Assembly (NCBI RefSeq): GCF_013374115.1
Contig: NZ_AP022673.1
Location: 2,442,001 to 2,506,000 of the forward strand
Direction of reading: 5' to 3'
Origin: Sphingomonas sp. HMP9
GTDB taxonomy: Bacteria; Pseudomonadota; Alphaproteobacteria; Sphingomonadales; Sphingomonadaceae
DNA length: 64,000 nucleotides
Part shown: piece by piece, positions 1-8,387 of the stretch
Layout of the letters: every line of letters begins with the position of its first letter
Numbering within the stretch: the first letter of the stretch is position 1
The notes under the pieces: model-generated
The model's input: the letters and a program-made list of their open reading frames with translations, nothing else
The model's database searches: none
Told to the model about the DNA's origin: nothing
Position numbers and translations under genes: made by a program

Positions 1-115
1 GAGCGTATCGAGGGCTCGTATCGAAGCATGGGCTCCGCGCGCCAACCTGTCCTTCGATACGCCGTCTCGATACGCCGCCTACGGCGACTACTCGACGGCT
101 ACTCAGGACGAACGG
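1..115. repeat. Right part of a TCGATACGCC-type intergenic repeat element
   Basis: The stretch holds several copies of CTCGATACGCC and TCGTATCGA and ends with CTACTCAGGACGAACGG. The same right end (CTACTCGGGACGAACGG) closes the 104-bp element at 42114-42217. The left end may be cut by the window edge. It is non-coding: reading frames across it only reflect the repeat. It lies upstream of the rpmG terminator, and the gene on its left is outside the window. Confidence 0.6.
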
Positions 116-182
116 GAGAGGGGAAGAACGGGCATAGCGACCGCGTTTTCCGCAATGACGAACGGAAGGCATCACGAACGCC

Positions 183-211
183 AAAAGCCGCGGGGGATGC
201 CCGCGGCTTTT
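183..211 (-). terminator. Rho-independent terminator of rpmG
   Basis: On the minus strand a perfect GCCGCGGG/CCCGCGGC stem with a CATC loop is followed by TTTT. It starts about 43 nt after the rpmG stop codon. The A-run on the other side means it could also act in the plus direction. Confidence 0.8.
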
Positions 212-253
212 CGGATCTTCGCAATCAGTCGGCGGCTTTCACCGCCGGCCGGA

Positions 254-421
254 TTACTTGATCTTGGCTTCCTTGAACTCGACATGCTTGCGCACGACGG
301 GATCGTACTTCGAGAAAGAGAGCTTCTCCGTCTTGGTACGGGGATTCTTCTTGGTGACGTAGAAGAAGCCGGTGTCAGCAGTGCTGAGCAGCTTGATCTT
401 TACGGTGGTCGGCTTGGCCAT
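254..421 (-). CDS. rpmG: 50S ribosomal protein L33
   Basis: This 55-residue protein begins [20 protein letters not shown] and ends VEFKEAKIK. It carries the family pattern [20 protein letters not shown] and has the normal length for L33. L33 sits near the E site of the large ribosomal subunit. There are no cysteines, so it is the zinc-independent form as far as can be seen. It is monocistronic here and closed by a strong terminator at 183-211. The start is the only ATG that gives the conserved N-terminus. Confidence 0.96.
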   Translation of the reverse strand: MAKPTTVKIKLLSTADTGFFYVTKKNPRTKTEKLSFSKYDPVVRKHVEFKEAKIK

Positions 422-613
422 GAGCCCAATTCCTATGGCTTGAAAATGCGAAAGCGGCGAACTGACGCCGCCGCTCCATCAGGGGCGGCGCATGGCGGAC
501 GGCTGCGGCGAAGTCAAGCTTTACCCCGTCATCGCAGGGGAATCACGCGCATTTAACCCGCTATTCACGACCCGGCGCGCAGAGTAGCGTCAGATAGAGA
601 CAGGAGCGGGATC

Positions 614-946
614 GTGGGGCAGGCGCTGGTTCGAATCGACGACATGGTCGCGGTGAAGGCCGATCTGGCGGCACGGATCGCGGCGATCGACGTCCGCGCG
701 CCCTATTCGCGCCCCTGCGACATCGCCACCGAGATCGACGCGATCCGCGTCATCGCGCACAGCAACGGCCTGAACCCGGCGGTCACCGTCGCGCATTTCG
801 TCGATTCGGCGCTGTCGCGCGGCGAGCATGGCGCGCTGGTGCACGGCTGGCTGGCGATTCTGCGCGACGCGGTCGGCTGCGAGCGGCAGGACGTCCAGGC
901 GTGCCACGCATTCGCCGCGGCCTGCTCGGTGCGACTCGCTGGATAA
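614..946 (+). CDS. Conserved hypothetical protein, 110 aa
   Basis: I do not recognise the family. The protein is soluble, rich in Ala, Asp and Arg, with no signal peptide or membrane segment. It has two cysteines in the C-terminal part (DAVGCERQDVQACHAF). The GTG start at 614 is chosen because AGGAG lies 7 nt upstream at 602-606. The next gene begins 3 nt after its stop, so the two are probably co-transcribed. Codon use matches the neighbouring real genes, which supports it being expressed. Confidence 0.7.
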   Translation: MGQALVRIDDMVAVKADLAARIAAIDVRAPYSRPCDIATEIDAIRVIAHSNGLNPAVTVAHFVDSALSRGEHGALVHGWLAILRDAVGCERQDVQACHAFAAACSVRLAG

Positions 947-949
947 TCC

Positions 950-1516
950 ATGGACGCATTGATGGCGGCCTTCGTCGCGGCTGCGCTCGCGCAGGTCGGC
1001 GATCGCACCGCATGGCTCGCCGCGATCCTGGCAGACCGGTACGGCAGCCCCGCGCGGGTCATCGCGATGGCCGCGCTCGCCCTGCTCGCCGCCAGCGGGC
1101 TGGCCGCCACGCTGGGCACGGTGATCGGGCCGAAGCTCGCCCCCAATGCGCAACAGCTGATGCTGGCGCTGGCGCTGCTGCTGCAGGGTGGCAGCGCGTT
1201 TTTCCCGGCCAAGGCGCCCGACCGGCTCGATCGCTGGCGAATCGGCGCATTCGCGACCGCGGTGCTCGGCCTGTTCATCCTCGCGTTCGGCGACGGGGTG
1301 CAGTTCATCGTCCTGACGCTCGCCGCGCGCTCGCCTGTCCCCGCGCTGGCCGCGGTCGGCGCGACGATCGGATCGCTGGTCGTGATCGTCCCCGCCGCGC
1401 TGATGGGCGAGGCGGCGTGGCTGAAGCTGCCGCTCAAGCCGCTGCGCATCGCGATCGGCGTGGTGTTCGTGCTCTTCGGCCTTGTCCTTGCGCTTGGCGC
1501 CCTCCGGCTCGTCTGA
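950..1516 (+). CDS. GDT1/TMEM165 (UPF0016)-like membrane protein
   Basis: This is a 188-residue, very hydrophobic protein with about six predicted membrane segments in two similar halves. The GDT1 family exchanges Mn2+/Ca2+ for H+ and has one E-x-G-D-K/R-T/S motif per half. Here the first half reads QVGDRTAW and the second AFGDGVQF. The layout fits, but the acidic first residue of both motifs is missing, so cation transport is uncertain. It follows the 110-aa unknown with a 3-nt gap. The ATG at 950 is the natural start. Confidence 0.65.
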   Translation: MDALMAAFVAAALAQVGDRTAWLAAILADRYGSPARVIAMAALALLAASGLAATLGTVIGPKLAPNAQQLMLALALLLQGGSAFFPAKAPDRLDRWRIGAFATAVLGLFILAFGDGVQFIVLTLAARSPVPALAAVGATIGSLVVIVPAALMGEAAWLKLPLKPLRIAIGVVFVLFGLVLALGALRLV

Positions 1517-1624
1517 CCCACGCCGGCCTCTCAAAACCTCCACTATCCCGGTCCGATCGTTACGGATCAGGAACCAACCGGTTGCGACACCGGTTGAGTG
1601 ACCCTTACCACATTGGAGGCCGTC

Positions 1625-1810
1625 ATGCTGAAGCTCGCAATCACCTTTCTCGTCATTGGCGCCGTGCTCGCGCTGCTCGGCTTCGGCGGCATCGGCGGCG
1701 CGTTCATCGGTATCGCCAAGATCCTGTTCTTCATCGCAATCGCGCTGTTCGTGATCTTCCTCGTGCTCGGCCTGCTCGCGGGCAAGGGGATCAAGAACGC
1801 GATCGACTGA
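1625..1810 (+). CDS. Small DUF1328-family membrane protein
   Basis: A 61-residue protein made almost entirely of two hydrophobic segments ([19 protein letters not shown] and a second ending LGLLAGKG). The GIGG turn and short charged tail are typical of DUF1328/YtjA-type proteins, whose function is unknown. The ATG at 1625 has GGAGG at 1615-1619, five nt upstream, so earlier in-frame starts are rejected. A strong hairpin follows the gene. Confidence 0.8.
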   Translation: MLKLAITFLVIGAVLALLGFGGIGGAFIGIAKILFFIAIALFVIFLVLGLLAGKGIKNAID

Positions 1811-1833
1811 CGCACCAGTCCGTATCGTATGAC

Positions 1834-1870
1834 AACGACCGTCGTCGGACCCTCCGGCGGCGGTCGTTTC
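1834..1870 (+). terminator. Rho-independent terminator after the DUF1328 gene
   Basis: A 16-bp stem (AACGACCGTCGTCGGA pairing with TCCGGCGGCGGTCGTT, two G-U pairs) with a CCC loop is followed by TTTCGTCT. It separates the small membrane protein from the DNA ligase gene that starts at 1911. Confidence 0.65.
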
Positions 1871-1910
1871 GTCTCTGCATCCCTTCGGGTGGCATGCGCG
1901 TTCAACGACG

Positions 1911-3503
1911 ATGCATGCCTTTGCCGCCCTGCTCGACTCGCTCACCTACACCCGGTCGCGCAACGCGAAGCTGAAGCTGATCGCGGATTACCTGCGAGCG
2001 ACGCCCGATCCAGACCGCGGCTGGGCGATGGCGGCGCTGACCGGCGATCTCGATCTCAAGGGCGTGAAGTCGGCGGTGATCCGCGGGCTGATAGAGGAAC
2101 GCGTCGATCCGGTGCTGTTCCGGATGAGCCGCGATTATGTCGGCGATACTGCGGAGACGGTGGCGCTGCTCTGGCCCGAGCCGACGGTTCCGGTCGATCC
2201 CACTCCCTTATCGATCACCGACGTGGTCGAGCGACTGGCGGCGTTGTCGCGCGCGGATGCCCCCGCCGCGCTGGCCGACATGCTCGACCGGTCGGATGCC
2301 GGGGAGCGGTTCGCGCTGCTCAAGATGGCGACGGGCGCGCTGCGGATCGGTGTGTCGGCGCGGCTGGCGAAGACCGCGCTCGCCGATGCGTTCGGGCTCG
2401 ATGTCGATGCGGTCGAGGAGGTGTGGCACGGGCTGGATGCGCCGTATCCGAGCCTGTTCGCCTGGGCCGAGGGGACGGGCGAACAACCGACCCCCGCCGA
2501 TGTGCCCGTGTTCCGGCCGTTCATGCTCGCGCACGGGTTGGAGGATCTGCGCGTTGATCTGGCCGACTATGCCGCCGAGTGGAAATGGGACGGGATCCGC
2601 GTGCAGATCGTCCATGTCGCGGGTGAAACGCGACTCTACAGCCGCACCGGCGACGACGTGACCGCCAGCTTCCCCGAGATCGCGGCCGCGTTCCGGACGC
2701 CGGGGACGGTCGATGGCGAGCTGCTGGTGAAGGGTGAGCATCAGGGTGGGACGCTGGAGGATGGCGGCGGTGCAGCCAGCTTCAATGCGCTCCAGCAGCG
2801 GTTGGGGCGCAAGACGGTGTCGGCGAAGATGCTCGCGGAGTATCCCGCGTTCGTGCGGCTCTACGACCTGTTGATCGATGGCGAGGAGGATCTGCGCGCC
2901 CTGCCCTGGACCGACCGGCGCAAACGGCTGGAAGCGTTCATGCCGCAACTCGATCCCGAACGGTTCGACCTGAGCCTGGTGATCGAGGCGGACGACTTCA
3001 CCGCGCTGGAGGCGATCCGCGCCACCGCGCGCGACGCGGCGATCGAGGGTGTGATGCTCAAGCGGCGCGACTCGCCCTATGTCGGCGGCCGGCGCGCGGG
3101 GCTCTGGTACAAATGGAAGCGCGATCCGCTGACCGCCGATTGCGTGATGATGTATGCGCAGCGTGGCTCCGGGCGGCGATCGTCCTATTATTCGGACTAT
3201 ACGTTTGGCTGCTGGACCGAGGAGGGCGAGTTGCTCCCCGTCGGGAAGGCCTATTCGGGGATCACCGACGAGGAACTGAAGATGCTCGACAGCTTCGTGC
3301 GCAACCATACGCAGAACCGGTTCGGCCCGGTGCGCGAGGTGGAGAAGACGCTGGTGCTCGAGATCGCATTCGATTCGCTGCATGATTCGAAGCGGCACAA
3401 ATCGGGCGTGGCGATGCGCTTTCCACGGATCGCGCGGATCCGGACGGACAAGCCCGCGGTGGAAGCGGACCGGATCGAGACGCTCAAGCGGATGATTACG
3501 TAA
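1911..3503 (+). CDS. ATP-dependent DNA ligase (ligase-associated damage response type)
   Basis: The 530-residue protein has an N-terminal DNA-binding domain (about 1-200), a nucleotidyltransferase domain, and a C-terminal OB domain. The ligase motif I is EWKWDG, with Lys225 as the expected AMP-accepting lysine. Motif IV/V sequences (EGVMLKRRDSPYVGGRRAGLWYKWKR) are intact. This is the ligase that partners with an MBL exonuclease, a Lhr-type helicase and PdeM. In other bacteria it is tied to cisplatin-type damage response. Those three partners are in this window at 12.5, 14.7 and 22.1 kb rather than adjacent. The start at 1911 lies just after a terminator, so the gene probably has its own promoter. 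Confidence 0.9.
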   Translation: MHAFAALLDSLTYTRSRNAKLKLIADYLRATPDPDRGWAMAALTGDLDLKGVKSAVIRGLIEERVDPVLFRMSRDYVGDTAETVALLWPEPTVPVDPTPLSITDVVERLAALSRADAPAALADMLDRSDAGERFALLKMATGALRIGVSARLAKTALADAFGLDVDAVEEVWHGLDAPYPSLFAWAEGTGEQPTPADVPVFRPFMLAHGLEDLRVDLADYAAEWKWDGIRVQIVHVAGETRLYSRTGDDVTASFPEIAAAFRTPGTVDGELLVKGEHQGGTLEDGGGAASFNALQQRLGRKTVSAKMLAEYPAFVRLYDLLIDGEEDLRALPWTDRRKRLEAFMPQLDPERFDLSLVIEADDFTALEAIRATARDAAIEGVMLKRRDSPYVGGRRAGLWYKWKRDPLTADCVMMYAQRGSGRRSSYYSDYTFGCWTEEGELLPVGKAYSGITDEELKMLDSFVRNHTQNRFGPVREVEKTLVLEIAFDSLHDSKRHKSGVAMRFPRIARIRTDKPAVEADRIETLKRMIT

Positions 3504-3574
3504 TCCACGCGCCATCGAACCAGGCGGCAGCGCGGGGTATCGCCGCCGATCTTGGTACGCGTAAGGACGGTCCG

Positions 3575-4357
3575 GTGAACACAACGAAACATCCCCGCAC
3601 GGCGGCGGCACGACGGTGGCGGCGTGGCGCGTGGGTGAGCGGCATCCTATACGCGATCGTCGTGCTGTTCGTCTATCTCGCGGGGTATTTCGACCGCGAT
3701 CCGGTGCATGTGTATCCCGCTATCGGGGTCCGCGCGTCGGGCGCCCCGCCGATCGCGGTGGTCAATTTCTCGGGCGACATGGGATTGCGGTTCCTGCTCG
3801 GTGCGTCGACCTCGCGCGGGCTGACAGAGCATGGAATCCCGGTCGTCGGGATCACCACCCCGGCGCTGTTCGCGCGACATCGGACGCGGGGTGAACTCGA
3901 TGCGATCGTGGCGGACGGGGTTCGCGCCGCGCTGGCGCGGACGGGGGCGAAGCGGGTGGTGGTGATGGGCCAGTCCTACGGCGCGGACATCGTCCAGACC
4001 GGGCTGGCAGACCTGCCGGCGTCGCTGCGGCCGCGCGTTGCGGGAATCGTGTTGATCCTGCCGGGCGAGACGGTGTTCTATCGCGCGGATCCGTCGGGGC
4101 TTCTCTACGATCACGGGACGCCCGACAGCATGGGGGTGACGACGGGCAACCGGCTCGGCTGGGCGCCGCTTACGTGCATTTATGGGGTCGAGGAAACCGA
4201 CAGCCTGTGCCCGTTGCTGACGGTGGCTGGCGTGCGGAAGGTTGGGATGCCTGGGGGGCATAACATCCGTCATGATGCGGATGGACTGCTGGGGCATGTG
4301 CTGGCGGCGATACGCGCGGTGGCGCCCGATGCCCGGCAGCCTGTCGCGCAAACCTAG
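3575..4357 (+). CDS. VirJ/AcvB-like periplasmic alpha/beta-hydrolase
   Basis: A 260-residue protein with an Arg-rich N-terminus and one membrane anchor (about 19-39, ending LAGYFDRDP). The body resembles the VirJ domain: VVNFSGDMG, the nucleophile elbow GQSYGAD, and the late histidine motif GGHNIRHD. VirJ/AcvB proteins are periplasmic; AcvB is known to act on lysyl-phosphatidylglycerol. No type IV secretion genes are in the window. The GTG start at 3575 has AAGGAC about 7 nt upstream. It is transcribed toward the glutaminyl cyclase gene. Confidence 0.75.
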   Translation: MNTTKHPRTAAARRWRRGAWVSGILYAIVVLFVYLAGYFDRDPVHVYPAIGVRASGAPPIAVVNFSGDMGLRFLLGASTSRGLTEHGIPVVGITTPALFARHRTRGELDAIVADGVRAALARTGAKRVVVMGQSYGADIVQTGLADLPASLRPRVAGIVLILPGETVFYRADPSGLLYDHGTPDSMGVTTGNRLGWAPLTCIYGVEETDSLCPLLTVAGVRKVGMPGGHNIRHDADGLLGHVLAAIRAVAPDARQPVAQT

Positions 4358-4465
4358 GCTGGCCCGGGGCTGCGGCGACTCGTCTTTTCAGTCCTGTCGT
4401 CGTCCCGACCTTCGTTTCGACACTGTGCCGACAGTCGAGATGCAGAGTTATGTGGGCAGCACGGC

Positions 4466-4500
4466 GTGGCTCTGGATCCTGACTTTCGTCAGGATGACGG
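4466..4500. repeat. Single copy of the ATCCTGAC hairpin repeat
   Basis: The core ATCCTGAC-TTTC-GTCAGGAT (4476-4495) is a perfect 8-bp palindrome with a 4-nt loop. It is flanked by TCTGG and GACGG. It sits between two convergent genes. Other copies in the window occur as inverted pairs; here only one unit is clear. Confidence 0.8.
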
Positions 4501-4519
4501 AAGAAGGGCGCGCACGGAC

Positions 4520-5341
4520 TTAGCGCGGCGTGGCAATTTTTATCTCGAACAGCGTGGGCCAGTATTTGCCCGTCACGAACAGACGGTCGGCCTTAGCGTC
4601 CCAGGCGATACCGTTCAGAACCGCCTCGGGGTCGGTCGCGGCGATTTCGGCGACCAGTGGGCGGAGGTCGATGATCGCGGTCACCTTGCCCGTGGCGGGA
4701 TCGATGCGGACCAGGAAGCCGGTGTGCCAGACGTTGGCGAGCACCGCGCCGTGAACATATTCGAGCTCGTTGATGTCGCGTAAGGGCCGGCCGTCGATCG
4801 TCACCGCGACCCGGCTGCGCTCCGCCAGCGTCAGCGGGTCGCGCATAATCAGGCTTTCGCTACCGTCGGACTGGATGAAGCCGCGTGCGTCGCTCGTCAG
4901 CCCCCAGCCCTCGCCGGTGTAGCGGTTCTGGCCCTTCGGCTTGAGCGTGCGGACGTCCCAGCGATGCGCGATGCCGTCATGCCAGGTGAGGCTGACGAGC
5001 TGGTCCTTCCACAGCGCAAGCCCCTCGCCGAACTGGGCAGGATCGATTCGCGCCCTGGCGAGGATCTTGCCATCGGCGAGCGAGATGCGGCGGACGTCGG
5101 ATTGCCGCTCCTGCCCCGTGCTCTCGTACAGCGCGCCGTCGTGCCAGAGCAGGCCCTCGGTGAACGCGGTACGATCGTGCGGATAGCGGGCGACGATCGT
5201 CGCGGACAGCATCGGTAAGCGCGAGTCCGGCGCCGTGGCCGCCTGCACGCGGGCGGGCGCTGCCGACGGCAACGACGATGAAACGAGAACGGCCGGCCAC
5301 GCAAAAGCGAGGCCGGCCGCGATCGTTATCCTACCAAACAT
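4520..5341 (-). CDS. Glutaminyl-peptide cyclotransferase (plant/bacterial beta-propeller type)
   Basis: The 273-residue protein has an N-terminal signal peptide (hydrophobic 5-25, then SSLPSAAPA). Its body matches the five-bladed propeller glutamine cyclotransferase family: FTEGLLW, QFGEGLALW, GEGWGLT, QSDGSESLIM, INELEYVHGAVLANVW and LNGIAWD. These enzymes convert N-terminal glutamine to pyroglutamate, here probably in the periplasm. The ATG at 5341 gives the signal peptide directly. The gene reads in the same direction as, and 34 nt downstream of, the cold-shock gene. Confidence 0.88.
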   Translation of the reverse strand: MFGRITIAAGLAFAWPAVLVSSSLPSAAPARVQAATAPDSRLPMLSATIVARYPHDRTAFTEGLLWHDGALYESTGQERQSDVRRISLADGKILARARIDPAQFGEGLALWKDQLVSLTWHDGIAHRWDVRTLKPKGQNRYTGEGWGLTSDARGFIQSDGSESLIMRDPLTLAERSRVAVTIDGRPLRDINELEYVHGAVLANVWHTGFLVRIDPATGKVTAIIDLRPLVAEIAATDPEAVLNGIAWDAKADRLFVTGKYWPTLFEIKIATPR

Positions 5342-5375
5342 GGTATGGATCAGCGTTCTGATTCAGTCAGCTGGA

Positions 5376-6242
5376 TCAGCCGCCTGCGCTCAGGTTCACC
5401 GCTGCGTACTTGCCGCGACGATCGACCTCGAGCTCGAACTCGAGCTTGTCGCCCTCGTTCAGCGTCGCCATGCCGGCGCGCTCAACGGCCGAGATATGGA
5501 CGAATGCGTCAGGCTGTCCGTCGTCGCGCTGGATGAAGCCAAAGCCCTTCATCGCGTTGAAGAACTTGACCGTACCGGTCGCCTTCTCACCAGTGAGCTG
5601 ACGCTGTGCGCCACCTGCACCACCGTCACGGTCGCCACCACGGGGCGCGCCCGGGCCGGCATCACGGTCACGCGGCGGGCCGCGATCGGTGACGGCCATC
5701 GGCTCGCCGTCGATCTTGAGGTCGGTTGCCGAGATACGGCCACCGCGATCGACGAGCGTGAAGCCGAGCGGCTGACCCTCTGCGAGCGCGACCATGCCGG
5801 CCTGCTCGACTGCGCTGATGTGAACGAACACGTCCTCGCCGCCGTCATCGCGAACAACGAAGCCGAAGCCCTTCTGCGCGTTGAAGAACTTTACGACACC
5901 GGTGCCTTCGCCGACAACCTGGGGAGGCATGCCGCGACCACCGCCGCCGCCGCCGCCGCCCGAGAAGCCGCCGCCACCGCCGCCGCCGCCACCGCGGTAA
6001 CCACCGCCGCCGCCGCCGCTGCCGCCACCGAAGCTGCTACCGCCGCCGCCGTAGCTGCTGCCACCGCCGCCACCGTAGCTCGAGCCACCGCCGCCGCCAT
6101 AGCTGCTACCGCCGCCGAACCGGTCGCCGCCGCCACCAAAGCTGCTGCCGCCGCCGAACTCGTTGTCGCCGCCGCCGAAGCTGTCGCGCTTGTCGCGGCC
6201 ACGCCCGCCACGGTTCCCGCGGCCACCTTTATCGAAACCCAT
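5376..6242 (-). CDS. Double cold-shock-domain protein with glycine-rich N-terminal domain
   Basis: A 288-residue protein. Residues 1-104 are a low-complexity tract dominated by Gly with Arg-Gly boxes (GGRGNRGGRGR) and repeated SSYGGGG/SSFGGG units. Residues about 112-176 and 220-285 are two cold-shock domains, each with VKFFNAxKGFGF (RNP1) and FVHISAVE (RNP2). Cold-shock domains bind single-stranded RNA/DNA and melt mRNA structure. Tandem domains are known in Caulobacter CspC/CspD; the long Gly/Ser/Tyr head is unusual. An upstream in-frame ATG at 6365 is rejected because the added residues are basic and unrelated. The gap of about 300 nt upstream would fit a long regulatory leader. Confidence 0.9.
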   Translation of the reverse strand: MGFDKGGRGNRGGRGRDKRDSFGGGDNEFGGGSSFGGGGDRFGGGSSYGGGGGSSYGGGGGSSYGGGGSSFGGGSGGGGGGYRGGGGGGGGGFSGGGGGGGGRGMPPQVVGEGTGVVKFFNAQKGFGFVVRDDGGEDVFVHISAVEQAGMVALAEGQPLGFTLVDRGGRISATDLKIDGEPMAVTDRGPPRDRDAGPGAPRGGDRDGGAGGAQRQLTGEKATGTVKFFNAMKGFGFIQRDDGQPDAFVHISAVERAGMATLNEGDKLEFELEVDRRGKYAAVNLSAGG

Positions 6243-6544
6243 AAGCTCTGTTCGTCTTCCCGGTTCGCCCGCAAATTTCTCAAAACCCTTGTGCCGGACG
6301 ACGAACGCAGGTTTTCCAGCGCGAAACCTTTTGCGCCTTGAGGGGACCCTTAGCGCAAAATACAAGCCGTCGCGAATAGATTCTGATCAGAGGCCGTTCG
6401 ATTTGGATCGATACTGACGCAAGTGTCGCTTGCAAGCCACGGCTCGTCGCATCGGTGATCGCAAAGCCTTCTTGTCGCCTGATTCGGATCTTTGACGCAG
6501 AGAGAGCCATTGAGCGTTCAGCCTCGGGCCGCTACGGCCGGCGC
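6243..6544. other. Divergent intergenic region between cold-shock gene and rnd
   Basis: This 302-nt gap holds the promoters of two divergent genes. It is less GC-rich than the genes, with stretches such as AAAATACAAG and AATAGATTCTGATCAGA. I cannot place a convincing -35/-10 pair. Cold-shock mRNAs often have long structured leaders, and the gap would allow one, but I see no clear riboswitch fold. Confidence 0.4.
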
Positions 6545-7165
6545 ATGACAGTTCATCTCCACGAAGGCGACATCCCCGCCGACCTGTTCGCGGCCGGCGC
6601 CGCGATCGCCGTCGATACCGAAACGATGGGGCTGATCACGCCTCGTGACCGGTTGTGCCTCGTCCAGCTTTCCGATGGCGGCCCCGACGAGCACCTCGTC
6701 CGATTCGCCGCGGGTGCCGGCTATGACGCACCGAATCTGAAGGCATTGCTGGCCGATCCCGCGCGCGTGAAGCTCTATCATTTCGGCCGATTCGATATCG
6801 CCGCGGTCCAGCATTATCTCGGCGTCGTCGCGGCACCGGTCTATTGCATCAAGATCGCGTCACGGCTGGTGCGGACCTACACCGATCGCCACGGCCTGAA
6901 GGAACTGGTCCGCGAACTGCTTGGCCAGGACATCTCGAAGCAGCAACAGTCGTCGGACTGGGGCAGCCCGGAACTGTCGGACGCGCAGAAGGATTATGCC
7001 GCGTCCGACGTCCGCTTCCTCCACCGGCTGCGCACCGAACTCGACAAGCGCCTGATTCGCGAAGGCCGAATGGACCTCGCGCAGGCCTGTTTCGACTTCT
7101 TGCCAACTCGCGCCGCACTCGATCTCGCGGGCTGGCCCGAGATCGATATCTTCGCGCACGCATGA
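6545..7165 (+). CDS. rnd: Ribonuclease D-like 3'-5' exonuclease
   Basis: A 206-residue DEDD exonuclease. Visible motifs are Exo I VDTETMG, Exo II (LYHFGRFDIAAVQ), and Exo III (YAASDVRFLHRL). It lacks the C-terminal HRDC domains of E. coli RNase D (about 375 aa), as is normal for the short alphaproteobacterial form. It trims RNA 3' ends. The ATG at 6545 is preferred over upstream in-frame starts because homology begins at the exonuclease fold. Its stop overlaps the lptC start (ATGA), so rnd-lptC-lptA are coupled. Confidence 0.88.
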   Translation: MTVHLHEGDIPADLFAAGAAIAVDTETMGLITPRDRLCLVQLSDGGPDEHLVRFAAGAGYDAPNLKALLADPARVKLYHFGRFDIAAVQHYLGVVAAPVYCIKIASRLVRTYTDRHGLKELVRELLGQDISKQQQSSDWGSPELSDAQKDYAASDVRFLHRLRTELDKRLIREGRMDLAQACFDFLPTRAALDLAGWPEIDIFAHA

Positions 7166-7818
7166 TAGAGGTTCCGCCGCCCTCGCCCGTCGCCCGTCGC
7201 GTACGCACCGCGCGGCAGGATTGGGCCGCGCCTGGTGGCAGCCACGATCGCTTCGTGGCGATCGCCCGCGTCGGGTTGCCGACCGCGATCGGCGTGCTGG
7301 CGGCGTTCCTGGTGATGGCGCCGCTGACCGCGGGCGGCGACGTCTCGTTCCTGCTCGACAAGAACAAGGTCGACGTCGCGCAGGAGCGGATGAAGACGCA
7401 GGTGGCGCGCTATCGTGGCGAGGATACAAAGGGGCAGGCCTTCACGCTCGATGCCGCGTCGGCGATCCAGAAAAGCTCGGCGGAACCGATCGTCCAGCTC
7501 AACCAACTCGCGGCGCAAATCCAGCTCACCGACGGCCCCGCCAACATCAAGGCGAACACCGGTCGTTACGACATGGATACCGAGAAGGTGCAATTGTTCG
7601 GCCCGCTGAACGCGACCGCGGCGGGCGGCTACGATCTGAAGACCACCAACGCGACCATCGACATGAAGGCACGCACGCTCGAAAGCGGCGGCGCGGCGAC
7701 GGGTACTGTCCAGCAGGGAACGTTCAGGGCCAACAAGCTGCACGCGAACCTCGAGAAGCGGACCGTGACGCTCGATGGCAATGCGCGCTTGCGGATCATC
7801 CCCAGAGGGCCGAAATAG
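7162..7818 (+). CDS. lptC: LPS export protein LptC
   Basis: A 218-residue protein with an N-terminal membrane anchor (about 33-55, ARVGLPTAIGVLAAFLVMAPL) and a periplasmic OstA-like beta-jellyroll (QIQLTDGPANIKANTGRYD..., NATIDMKARTLESGGAATG). LptC passes LPS from the LptBFG transporter to LptA. The ATG overlaps the rnd stop codon. The gene precedes lptA by 5 nt and lptB follows, which confirms the role. LptF and LptG are not in the window. Confidence 0.9.
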   Translation: MIEVPPPSPVARRVRTARQDWAAPGGSHDRFVAIARVGLPTAIGVLAAFLVMAPLTAGGDVSFLLDKNKVDVAQERMKTQVARYRGEDTKGQAFTLDAASAIQKSSAEPIVQLNQLAAQIQLTDGPANIKANTGRYDMDTEKVQLFGPLNATAAGGYDLKTTNATIDMKARTLESGGAATGTVQQGTFRANKLHANLEKRTVTLDGNARLRIIPRGPK

Positions 7819-7823
7819 CCGCC

Positions 7824-8387
7824 ATGCGCGCCACTCACATTCTTGCCACCCAGATTCTTCTGGGGATATCCGCCCTTTCGTTGTCGACGACCGCGGTCGC
7901 GCAGCAGGCGCACAATTCCAACGCCCCGATAGATTTCGGCGCGGATCATATCGAGCTTCAGGACAAGGCGAATCGCGCCATCCTGTCGGGTAACGTCGCG
8001 GTCAAGCAGGCCGAAATGACGCTGAATTCGGCACGGATGACCGTCGCCTATACCGGCCAGGTGATCGGCGGGAACCCGCAGGTCTCGCGGCTCGATGCGT
8101 CGGGCGGCGTGATCGTCAAGCGCCCCGACCAGACCGCGCGAAGCCAATACGCGATCTACGACCTCAATCGCCGCGTCATCACCATGCTGGGGGCGGTGAC
8201 CCTGACCCAGGCGGGTAACACCGTGAACGGCGGGCGCCTGACGATGAACCTCGACACGGGGCGCTCGGTGATCGACGGCTCCTCGGTCGCGGGGGGCAGC
8301 AGCGGCGGTTCGGCCGCGAGCGGTGGCACCGTGACGCAGACGGGCGATCGCGTGACCGGCACCTTCTCGGTTCCCAAGCGCAACTGA
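7824..8387 (+). CDS. lptA: LPS transport periplasmic protein LptA
   Basis: The 187-residue protein has a cleavable signal peptide (LGISALSLSTTAVAQQ, predicted cleavage after AVA or AQ near residue 26). An OstA domain follows: HIELQDKANRAILSGNVAVKQAEMTL and so on. The tail is Gly/Ser-rich. LptA forms the periplasmic bridge for LPS. It begins 5 nt after lptC, and the ATG at 7824 gives the signal peptide directly. Confidence 0.92.
   Translation: MRATHILATQILLGISALSLSTTAVAQQAHNSNAPIDFGADHIELQDKANRAILSGNVAVKQAEMTLNSARMTVAYTGQVIGGNPQVSRLDASGGVIVKRPDQTARSQYAIYDLNRRVITMLGAVTLTQAGNTVNGGRLTMNLDTGRSVIDGSSVAGGSSGGSAASGGTVTQTGDRVTGTFSVPKRN

Noticed and set aside
590..3611. Long minus-strand frames (590-1945 and 2208-3611)
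   Set aside because: They lie antisense to the GDT1-like and ligase genes and are rich in Arg, His and Gln, which is typical of shadow frames in GC-rich DNA.
5235..6341. Plus-strand frame with long Ala/Thr runs across the cold-shock gene
   Set aside because: It is the complement of the Gly-rich tract and cold-shock domains; the minus-strand reading has exact domain matches.
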